A DNA stretch of 7,285 nt from Planctomycetaceae bacterium (GTDB lineage: Bacteria; Planctomycetota; Planctomycetia; Planctomycetales; Planctomycetaceae). Each line of letters begins with the position of its first letter. The first letter of the stretch is position 1. The DNA lies in NCBI GenBank assembly GCA_003445035.1, contig DLVV01000093.1, forward strand, positions 1-7,285, read 5' to 3'. The notes under the pieces were generated by a model. It searched no databases. It had not been told where the DNA came from and worked only from the letters and a program-made list of their open reading frames with translations. The translations under genes were made by a program, and so were the position numbers. Of the stretch, positions 1 to 6,198 are shown piece by piece.

Positions 1-2
1 CT

Positions 3-3000
3 CCGGATCCCCGGCTCTCGGCCGGACCGTTCCGGGCCCGGTGGGGCGGAAACCTGTTGGTCCGTCAACCAGGACGCTATCGCTGGCATGCGTTTCTCAG
101 CGGGACGATCCAGGTCAGCGTGGGCGGCCGCCGGGTGCTGACAGCCAAGTCGGTCAAGCCGGGGTGGGCGAGCAGCGACGAGTTCGAATTGGGGTTCGGC
201 GAGAAACCGTTGGAGATCAGGTACTCACGGACCGGGGCAGTCGGTCGCGTGATGCTGTTCTGGTCTTCGAACCACTTTCCGCTCGAACCTCTGCCCGGCC
301 ACCTGTTGTTCCTGTCGAAGCCGCGAGCGGACCTGTTGCGAGTGGACCTCGGCCGCCGGTTGGCCCGGGCGCATCGGTGCAACCGCTGCCACGTTCGGGA
401 TCACGATCTCACGGCTCCAGCGGCTCCCGATCTGTCCACCGTCACAGTCGGCACCGCGGCCCGATCGCTGGTCGAACAGATTGTTGATCCGGCGAAGTCG
501 AATCCACGTGGTCGAATGCCGCACACGGGGATGAATCGGGACGAGGCGACGGCGATCGCTGGCTGGCTGAGGTCAAATCGTGCCAAGGTGGAATTGCTCT
601 CGCTGCCGAAGTCGAAGAAGGCGGATCACGAGAAGAACCGGAAGGCCGGTCAGCAGTTGCTCGTGTCGACCGGCTGCCTGGCGTGCCACAGGCTCAACAC
701 GACCGGAGGCACATCCGTCGGGTCGGGTCCGGATCTGACCCGTGTCGGAAGTCGACGCTCGCCGGACTGGCTCTGGACCTGGCTGAAAGACCCGTCGCGG
801 CTGAATCGGGATCACCGGATGCCGGTGTTCCGGCTCAGTGACGCCGAGCGTCTTCAACTGGTGGTTGCCCTGTCCGAATCGGGTGGCCCGTTTCAGGAGG
901 GAGCGACCAAGGTCACGCCAGCGGAGGTCAAACGAGGCGGCCAGCTGGTGCATTCGGCCGGCTGTGCCAGTTGCCACCGGTTGCCTGGTCGGGCCGAAAC
1001 TCTCGTAAAGCGACCCACCGACCTGTCGCGGCCACCCCGGGACTGGGCTTCGAGCTGCCTGGCCAAAACGGCCGATCGAAAGCGGCAGCGGCCGGCTTTC
1101 GGCAGTCGATTGTCGCAGGTCGACAAGTCGGCGATCCGGGCGTTTGTCGAATCGCGTGCTGGACGACAACTGGCCGGGTCATCGATTTATGATCGAGGTC
1201 GATGGGTGTTGGAACGTCGTGGCTGCCTGGCGTGTCACCAGCGAGGCACTGGCAAGGGGATCGCGTCGGTGGCCGGTGCGGTCGTGGTCGCTTCCCGGGA
1301 TCTCACCGGGCAGAGCCCGTCACTGGTCCCTCCGGCGCTGACGTCGGTCGGTGACAAGCTGCTGGATGGTGCCCTGGCACGGTCGGTGGCCGGGGAACAG
1401 AAGACCGTGCGGATGCCCTGGCTCCGAGTCCGCATGCCGCGTTTCGTCCATTCGGCGGCGGACCTGGAGGCGGTGACCCATTTCCTGATCGCTCACGACC
1501 GCATTCCACCTGCGGCTCCGGCTACCCCCCCCGTCCCCGCAAGGAAGGCCGACGAACAGCACCTGCTGGGTGCCCAGGACCTGGTTGGTTTCAAGGGATT
1601 CAGCTGCATCGCCTGCCACCACGTGGGCCGGTTTGCTCCCAAGAACGTCGCCCTGGCGACTCACGGATCCGATCTGCTGGGGCTTGCCGGGCGGATGCGT
1701 CGCGAGTACTTCCTGCGATGGTGTCGCGAACCTCTGCGGATTTTGCCGGGCATGGAGATGCCCTCGTACAAGAAGCCGATGAAGTTTGTTTTCGGCGGCA
1801 AGATCGAACTCCAGCTGGCGGCCATGTGGGACGCCTTGAACGACAAGCGGTTCCAGCCACCGGTCAATCCGAATGCTGTTGAGCAGTTCCTGGTGGTCAA
1901 CCGGGGTGAGCCGCCACGGGTGGTCCGCGACGTGTTCACGTTGCCCGATTCGGTCGGCGGCGGATCGGTGGCCCGTTCCCTGGCAATCGGATTTCCCAAC
2001 AGCCACAACCTGCTGCTGGATCTCGACCGGGCCAATCTCGCGGAGTGGACCTTCGGTGACTTCGCCAAGCAGAGGACCCAGGGGAAGAGCTGGTTCTGGG
2101 ACCTGGTCGGCAGACCGGTCATCACCGGTGGGGAGCGACGCAGCGATGTGGTGCTGGTCACCGTCGACGAAGCGGGAAACCCGGTTGGAGTCCATCGGCC
2201 CGAAAGGGATCCGGTCACCGCGGCACAGCTGCTGGGATACCAGCAGGACGAGCGGGGAGCCGTGCACCTGGAGTACGGGCTGCGATTTCGGGTCGAGGAC
2301 GTGACACTGCCGGTCCACGTTGGGGAGACATTGCAGCCGACGCCCGAATCCGAGTCCGAACAGGGCAGCAGCGGATGGGATCGCAGCCTGTCGATCGGGG
2401 TGAGGGATCCGAAGACCGGGAAGGCTCGTGCCGTGCCCGAGGGTGTCGAGTTCCACATCGGTCGGCCGACGGCTCGGGAGTCGTTGGCTGGTGCCACGGT
2501 GACAGCCTGGCGTCGCGGTGCGAAGCGGGCCGTCGCTCGAGGAGATCGGGCATGGGGCACTCTGCCCGACCAGGGCAAACAGCAGTTCGTTCGACTGGAA
2601 GGCCGGACCCCCGGTGGAGAAGTGGACCGTTTCGCAAGGCGGGGCCTGCTGCGGTACACCACGCACGTGGTCCCCAACCGCCTGTCACTGAAACCGAGTT
2701 CACCGCGTCCGATCCGGCCCGAGCCGGTGACCAGTGTGCCCGGTTTCCAGGGTGTCCGGTTGCCGTTGTCCCGGGCGATCATGCCCACGGCGATGACATG
2801 GACGAAGGACGGGACCCTGGCGTTCACCTCGCTGAAGGGTCACGTGTACCTGGCGCGTGACACCGACGGGGACGGCCTGGAGGACACGCTCAGCCTGTTC
2901 GAGGAAGGGTTGGCGGCTCCCTACGGGATCATCGCCGAGGGGGATGACCTGATCGTGGCGCACAAGCCCGAGGTGGTCCGATTACGCGACACCAACGGTG

Positions 3001-4076
3001 ACGGTCGGGCCGATCTCCGCCAGGTGTTGGCCAGCGGATGGGGCTACAGCGATGACTACCATGACTGGACCTGTGGCATCGTGCGGGACGGTCGCGGTGA
3101 TCTCTACGTCGGTCTTGGCAGCAACTACTCGCAGAAGAACCGTGCCGAGAAAACCAGTCGCTGGAGAGGGAAGGTGTTGAGGATTTCTCGGGGAGGTCGG
3201 GTCGAGCCGGTGGGTCATGCGTTTCGTTATCCCACCGGACTGGCCATCGACGCCGCCGGACGGATCTATGTCAGCGACAACCAGGGTGTGCAGAACACGT
3301 TCAACGAGATCAACCACCTGGTGCCGGGTCGCAATTATGGAGTGCCGAGCCGATTCGAGGAGAAGCACGAGTCGGCTGCGGTGAAGCCGGCGATCCACGT
3401 GCCGCATCCCTGGTCGCGGAGCGTCAACGGCCTGGCGTTCCTGCCACTGGGCTTCGCGGACCGCTCGGTCGCCGGACACGGGGTCGGCTGCGAGTACGAC
3501 AGCCGCTTCCTGGTGCGGTTTACGATGCAGGAGGTCGGAGGTGAGATGCAGGGGGCGGTGTTCCACTTCAGCCGTCCCGGAGCCGGCGTGGGCGAGAAGA
3601 ACTTCGTGGGACCGCTGTCGATCGCCGTCAGTCCCAAGGGAGACATCTATATCGGCAACATCTACGACAGCGGCTGGCTGGGGGGGCGGAACACGGGGAC
3701 GATCACGCGACTGCGGGCAGTGGCCGGAGGTCCCAACGGGATCCGCGACCTGAAGGCGGTGCCGGGTGGATTCCGCCTGACTTTTGCTCGCCGGGTCGAC
3801 GCTCGCGCCGCCGCGAAGCCTGGTTCCTATACGGTTTCGGGATACACCCGCACCTGGAAGGGGGGGTACACCACGCCCGATTCCGGACGGCATCGGGCGA
3901 AGCTCACTGCCGCCAGATTGTCGGCCGATGGGCTCAGCGTCACGCTGTCGATCGATGGGCTCCGGGCCGGCCACGTCTACGAGGTCACGTGTGGTAAGAT
4001 CGGGGGTGACGGGGCCGAAATGTGGCCGGCCACCGGGCACTACAGCCTGCACCGGATCCCGAGGAAGACTCCGTGA
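3..4076 (+). CDS. Large secreted multiheme c-type cytochrome fused to PA14-like domain and dehydrogenase-like beta-propeller (5' partial)
   Basis: The frame is open from base 3, so the true start and signal peptide lie upstream; the TTG at 57 is only the first start-like codon. Bases 3 to about 350 encode a PA14-like fold (RWGGNLL, GRYRWHAF, PLEIRYSR, VMLFWSS). Five CXXCH heme sites follow at 378-392, 675-689, 963-977, 1224-1238 and 1605-1619. Candidate axial Met codons lie at 516 or 531, 819, 1413 or 1434, and 1752 or 1758; the third site has no obvious one. A Pro/Ala-rich linker near 1500-1550 separates hemes four and five. About 1785-2735 is a heme-free region I cannot name. About 2736-3725 is a beta-propeller like sorbosone/glucose dehydrogenases and bacterial membrane-bound dehydrogenases, with DTDGDG at 2859 and DTNGDG at 2988 as possible calcium loops. 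About 3729-4050 is Ig-like. Heme attachment implies a periplasmic site. The inferred role is oxidation of a sugar or similar compound with electron transfer through the hemes; substrate unknown. Confidence 0.88.
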   Translation, partial: PDPRLSAGPFRARWGGNLLVRQPGRYRWHAFLSGTIQVSVGGRRVLTAKSVKPGWASSDEFELGFGEKPLEIRYSRTGAVGRVMLFWSSNHFPLEPLPGHLLFLSKPRADLLRVDLGRRLARAHRCNRCHVRDHDLTAPAAPDLSTVTVGTAARSLVEQIVDPAKSNPRGRMPHTGMNRDEATAIAGWLRSNRAKVELLSLPKSKKADHEKNRKAGQQLLVSTGCLACHRLNTTGGTSVGSGPDLTRVGSRRSPDWLWTWLKDPSRLNRDHRMPVFRLSDAERLQLVVALSESGGPFQEGATKVTPAEVKRGGQLVHSAGCASCHRLPGRAETLVKRPTDLSRPPRDWASSCLAKTADRKRQRPAFGSRLSQVDKSAIRAFVESRAGRQLAGSSIYDRGRWVLERRGCLACHQRGTGKGIASVAGAVVVASRDLTGQSPSLVPPALTSVGDKLLDGALARSVAGEQKTVRMPWLRVRMPRFVHSAADLEAVTHFLIAHDRIPPAAPATPPVPARKADEQHLLGAQDLVGFKGFSCIACHHVGRFAPKNVALATHGSDLLGLAGRMRREYFLRWCREPLRILPGMEMPSYKKPMKFVFGGKIELQLAAMWDALNDKRFQPPVNPNAVEQFLVVNRGEPPRVVRDVFTLPDSVGGGSVARSLAIGFPNSHNLLLDLDRANLAEWTFGDFAKQRTQGKSWFWDLVGRPVITGGERRSDVVLVTVDEAGNPVGVHRPERDPVTAAQLLGYQQDERGAVHLEYGLRFRVEDVTLPVHVGETLQPTPESESEQGSSGWDRSLSIGVRDPKTGKARAVPEGVEFHIGRPTARESLAGATVTAWRRGAKRAVARGDRAWGTLPDQGKQQFVRLEGRTPGGEVDRFARRGLLRYTTHVVPNRLSLKPSSPRPIRPEPVTSVPGFQGVRLPLSRAIMPTAMTWTKDGTLAFTSLKGHVYLARDTDGDGLEDTLSLFEEGLAAPYGIIAEGDDLIVAHKPEVVRLRDTNGDGRADLRQVLASGWGYSDDYHDWTCGIVRDGRGDLYVGLGSNYSQKNRAEKTSRWRGKVLRISRGGRVEPVGHAFRYPTGLAIDAAGRIYVSDNQGVQNTFNEINHLVPGRNYGVPSRFEEKHESAAVKPAIHVPHPWSRSVNGLAFLPLGFADRSVAGHGVGCEYDSRFLVRFTMQEVGGEMQGAVFHFSRPGAGVGEKNFVGPLSIAVSPKGDIYIGNIYDSGWLGGRNTGTITRLRAVAGGPNGIRDLKAVPGGFRLTFARRVDARAAAKPGSYTVSGYTRTWKGGYTTPDSGRHRAKLTAARLSADGLSVTLSIDGLRAGHVYEVTCGKIGGDGAEMWPATGHYSLHRIPRKTP
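4061..4067 (+). promoter_or_regulatory. Ribosome binding site of the zinc-binding small protein
   Basis: GAGGAAG lies five bases before the GTG at 4073, inside the last codons of the cytochrome gene. It supports the GTG as the true start rather than the in-frame GTG at 4022, and it fits translational coupling. Confidence 0.55.
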
Positions 4077-4483
4077 CGCCGCCGACAAGCGAAGAACTGC
4101 TGGCGTTCCTCGAGGAACAGTTGTCCGCCGAACGGATGGCCGAGATCGAGCAGGCACTTCGCAGCGACGTGGACCTGCAGCAACGGTTGGCCGGCGTGGT
4201 CCGTCAGCACGACCCGGGCGCACACTCGGTGGGCGCCATCTGGCGTCGTCGGCGATTGAGTTGCCCGTCGCGGAGCGACCTGGGCAGTTTTCTGCTGGGT
4301 GCCCTGGAACCGATCCGGGCCGAATATATCGAGTTTCACCTGCGGGTGATCGGTTGTCGTTACTGTGCGGCCAACCTGTCGGACCTGGAACAGGAGGCCG
4401 GCGACCAGGCCGAAGAGGTGACACGGAGGCGACAGAAGTTCTTCCAGAGTTCGGCCGGTCACCTCGCCAACGACGAAGAATGA
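4073..4483 (+). CDS. Small zinc-binding anti-sigma-like protein (136 aa)
   Basis: The chosen start is the GTG at 4073, giving a 136-residue protein beginning MTPPTSEELLAFLEEQ. Residues 6-42 look like the helical start of many anti-sigma factors (ELLAFL, then acidic helices with LRSDVDLQQRL). Residues 64-98 carry Cys64, His89, Cys95 and Cys98: a Cys, 24 residues, His, five residues, then CRYC. This resembles the zinc-finger anti-sigma (ZAS) pattern, except that the usual His-to-Cys gap is three residues. The rest (about 103-136) is charged and polar. There is no signal peptide or membrane segment, so it should be cytoplasmic. The start overlaps the cytochrome stop as GTGA, so the two genes are co-transcribed. 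Inference: a zinc-dependent regulator, perhaps partnering an ECF sigma factor encoded outside the window. A non-regulatory zinc protein is also possible. Confidence 0.75.
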   Translation: MTPPTSEELLAFLEEQLSAERMAEIEQALRSDVDLQQRLAGVVRQHDPGAHSVGAIWRRRRLSCPSRSDLGSFLLGALEPIRAEYIEFHLRVIGCRYCAANLSDLEQEAGDQAEEVTRRRQKFFQSSAGHLANDEE

Positions 4484-4499
4484 TCGGCCGCCGCCGGGA

Positions 4500-5294
4500 T
4501 CACTTCTTTTTCGCCTTGGCCGCCTTTGCGGTCAGCAGTTCGTAGTGCAGTCGGCCCACCTGCCACATGTAGTGGGGGCCGAACCCGGACCGTGGGCCCC
4601 AGGTGTTGGCGACCGATTGCCGAAGATGCTCGACAGCCTTCTTGTCCCGTTTGTGGATGGCGTGGTCGAGACCGATGTAGAGGTGGGCGTAGAAGTGCCG
4701 TTTCTCCCGCTCGGTGTCACTGATCTTGGCCGCCTTGATATCAGCCAGGATTTTCTCGGGCTTGATCGTTTCGGAGAACAGCTTGTAAACCGAGGGGAAT
4801 GGTTCGCGGTCATCTTTCTTGTACTTCAGCAGTCCCTGGCGGGCTTTCTTCAGCCCGTAGGCCCGGGCTTGAGAGAAGAACCGCCAGATGCCGTTCTCGC
4901 GATCGACGTTGTCGAAGCTGTCGTAGATCTCGAACTGGTGAGCGGCTTTCTTGAAGTTCTTGGCGTAGAACCAGGCGATGCCACGTCGCCAGTGCGACTT
5001 GTCCAGGCTCTTGTCCAACTCGACCATCTTCTCGTAGTCGGCCACGGACTTGTCGAATTGTCCGAGGAAGAACAAGGTGTCGGCGCGACGGGAGTAAAAT
5101 CCGACCCGGTCGGGTTGCTGCTTGATCTGTTCGGTGAGCTCGGCGACCTGTTTCTCCCAGGCACTGGTCATCATCTTGCGAGTCTCTTTGGAGAGCGGGT
5201 GCTTGGCGGGGCCTTCAGCTTTCAGCTTCGGCTGTGGTGAGGCGAGGACGGTGGCCAGGAACAGGACGATGGTGACGGCTTGGGGGCGTGTCAT
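4500..5294 (-). CDS. Secreted tetratricopeptide repeat protein (264 aa)
   Basis: The ATG at 5294 is followed by MTRP, a hydrophobic core (AVTIVLFLATVLA) and a likely cleavage point near residues 19-27, so the protein is probably exported. Two TPR-like units are visible at about residues 63-96 (FYSRRADTLFFLGQFDKSVADY) and 97-130 (HWRRGIAWFYAKNFKKAAHQF). Next come a conserved-looking WRFFSQARAYG stretch at 137-147 and a last helical pair with YAHLYIGLDH and HYMWQVGRLHYELL at about 202-254. The C-terminus is an Ala/Lys tail (residues 256-264). TPR proteins bind partner proteins; no catalytic motif is visible and the partner is unknown. The overall pattern resembles small secreted TPR proteins common in planctomycetes. 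It is a single-gene unit, convergent with the cytochrome operon (16 bases apart) and divergent from the SDR. It is lysine-rich and, on sampled lines, lower in GC than its neighbours. Confidence 0.87.
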   Translation of the reverse strand: MTRPQAVTIVLFLATVLASPQPKLKAEGPAKHPLSKETRKMMTSAWEKQVAELTEQIKQQPDRVGFYSRRADTLFFLGQFDKSVADYEKMVELDKSLDKSHWRRGIAWFYAKNFKKAAHQFEIYDSFDNVDRENGIWRFFSQARAYGLKKARQGLLKYKKDDREPFPSVYKLFSETIKPEKILADIKAAKISDTEREKRHFYAHLYIGLDHAIHKRDKKAVEHLRQSVANTWGPRSGFGPHYMWQVGRLHYELLTAKAAKAKKK

Positions 5295-5301
5295 GAGGGG
5301 A

Positions 5302-5305
5302 CTCC
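5302..5305 (-). promoter_or_regulatory. Ribosome binding site of the TPR gene
   Basis: On the minus strand this reads GGAG, seven bases before the ATG at 5294. It supports that start, which also gives a complete signal peptide. Confidence 0.5.
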
Positions 5306-5315
5306 GGAAAGCGAT

Positions 5316-5335
5316 CGTCGGCCGGATGGCCGACG
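5316..5335 (-). repeat. 8-bp perfect inverted repeat (hairpin) in the TPR leader
   Basis: CGTCGGCC and GGCCGACG are perfectly complementary and flank a 4-base loop (5324-5327). The repeat sits between the likely -10 and the ribosome binding site of the TPR gene. No run of T follows on either strand, so it is not a typical intrinsic terminator. It may be a stem-loop at the mRNA 5' end or an operator. Confidence 0.5.
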
Positions 5336-5346
5336 GCGGTGATCAT

Positions 5347-5356
5347 ACCGGCCGGT
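5347..5356. repeat. 10-bp perfect palindrome ACCGGCCGGT
   Basis: This self-complementary 10-mer abuts the minus-strand -10 candidate TATGAT and would fill part of its spacer. That position would suit a dimeric repressor site, but GC-rich palindromes also arise by chance in DNA of this composition. Confidence 0.35.
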
Positions 5357-5438
5357 GGGACGGGTCGCTACACTCGCCGGGAGTCGACGGCCTCGGGGTG
5401 GTCGTCCGGGAACCTGCTGGCGGGTAGGGGGGGAGATC

Positions 5439-6197
5439 ATGACGGACCTGGCTGGTCGAGTGGCCGTGGTGACCGGTGGTGGCCGCGGGATCGGTGCCGC
5501 CATCTGTCGTCGACTGTCGGAAGCCGGAGCCCGGGTGGTGGTGGCCGAGATCGATGTCGAGTCGGGGCAGGCGGTGGCCGACGAAATCACCGACGGGGTG
5601 TTCATCGAGACCGACGTGACCTGTGAGGAAAGCGTCCGCGGGATGGTGTCACGGGTGGTCGAAGAACTCGGCGGGATCGACATCCTCGTCAACAACGCCG
5701 CGGTGTTCGTGATGCGCGGCATCGATGCCAGCGACGACGAGTGGCGTCAAAGCCTGGAGGTCAACGTGCTGGGAGCCGCCCGGATGGCCCGGGCGGTGGT
5801 GCCGTTGATGCAGGCGGCCGGTCGCGGGGCCATCGTCAACCTCGGCTCGATTTCCAGTTTCCTGGCCCAGCCCGAGTTCGTCACCTACAACGCGTCGAAG
5901 GCCGCCATTGCCAGCATGACGCGGTGCCTGGCACTGGACATGGCGCCCCACGGGATCCGGGTCAACGCCGTGTGTCCCGGGACGGTCTGGACGCCGGTCG
6001 TGGAGCGGATGGCGCGGGATGAAGGACTCGATCGCCAGGCGGCCGAGACGCATCCGGATTTTGGCGGGGCACACATGCTGTGCCGGTTGGCCGAACCCCG
6101 GGAAATCGCCAACGCCGTCTGTTTTCTCGCCTCCGACGAAGCGTCGTTCATCACCGCCGAGTGCCTGATGGTCGACGGTGGCTACGCAGCGAAGTGA
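5439..6197 (+). CDS. Short-chain dehydrogenase/reductase, classical SDR family (252 aa)
   Basis: The ATG at 5439 follows a purine-rich AGGGGGGGAG and gives 252 residues, the usual length of a classical SDR. The earlier in-frame GTG at 5355 would add 28 Arg/Gly-rich residues unlike the family. All hallmarks are present: the cofactor motif TGGGRGIG (12-19), an acidic residue after beta-2 (Glu37, favouring NAD(H) over NADP(H)), Asp59-Val60 contacting adenine, NNAA (85-88), and the catalytic set Asn109, Ser137, Tyr150 and Lys154. After these come the PGTVWTP segment and the C-terminal MVDGGYA. It should be a soluble cytoplasmic NAD(H)-dependent oxidoreductase of a hydroxyl/keto pair. The substrate cannot be read from the sequence; FabG-like, sugar and polyol dehydrogenases all share this pattern. 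It stands alone: divergent from the TPR gene and convergent with the ZIP gene, one base away. Confidence 0.95.
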   Translation: MTDLAGRVAVVTGGGRGIGAAICRRLSEAGARVVVAEIDVESGQAVADEITDGVFIETDVTCEESVRGMVSRVVEELGGIDILVNNAAVFVMRGIDASDDEWRQSLEVNVLGAARMARAVVPLMQAAGRGAIVNLGSISSFLAQPEFVTYNASKAAIASMTRCLALDMAPHGIRVNAVCPGTVWTPVVERMARDEGLDRQAAETHPDFGGAHMLCRLAEPREIANAVCFLASDEASFITAECLMVDGGYAAK

Positions 6198-6198
6198 T

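Larger units (their letters stand above)
5295..5438. promoter_or_regulatory. Divergent intergenic region between the TPR and SDR genes
   Basis: These 144 bases must hold the promoters of both genes. On the minus strand TATGAT (5342-5347) is a fair -10 element 47 bases before the TPR start, but no good -35 is visible. On the plus strand TACACT (5369-5374) is a weak -10 candidate for the SDR gene, again without a clear -35. Two inverted repeats lie next to the minus-strand -10 and are listed separately. A G-rich stretch at 5426-5435 (AGGGGGGGAG) is the probable SDR ribosome binding site. Confidence 0.4.

Noticed and set aside
672..688. Near-identical 17-base repeat at 672-688 and 1221-1237
   Set aside because: Both copies encode the heme motif GCLACH, so the match is explained by motif conservation rather than by a mobile or regulatory repeat.
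1525..1532. C8 tract, and G7 tracts at 3680-3686 and 3860-3866, as phase-variable or frameshifted sites
   Set aside because: The reading frame and the expected domain sequence continue correctly across all three, so there is no sign of a frameshift; such tracts are common in GC-rich DNA.
1320..2666. Long open frame on the minus strand inside the cytochrome gene
   Set aside because: It is antisense to clear PA14/cytochrome/propeller coding sequence, its translation is Arg/Pro/Ser-rich without motifs, and long shadow frames are expected at this GC content.
4022..4072. Upstream GTG start for the zinc-binding protein
   Set aside because: It lacks a good ribosome binding site and would overlap the cytochrome gene by about 55 bases; the GTG at 4073 has GAGGAAG and a 4-base overlap.
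2982..4424. Another long minus-strand open frame, across the propeller and the zinc-protein gene
   Set aside because: Same reason: low-complexity basic translation and two well supported plus-strand genes on the other strand.
4484..4499. GC-rich hairpin between the convergent stops as a terminator
   Set aside because: The best stem is only about four pairs and no T-run follows on either strand.
5355..5438. Upstream extension of the SDR gene from a GTG at 5355
   Set aside because: The added 28 residues are Arg/Gly-rich and outside the SDR fold, while the ATG at 5439 has a purine-rich site and gives the family length.
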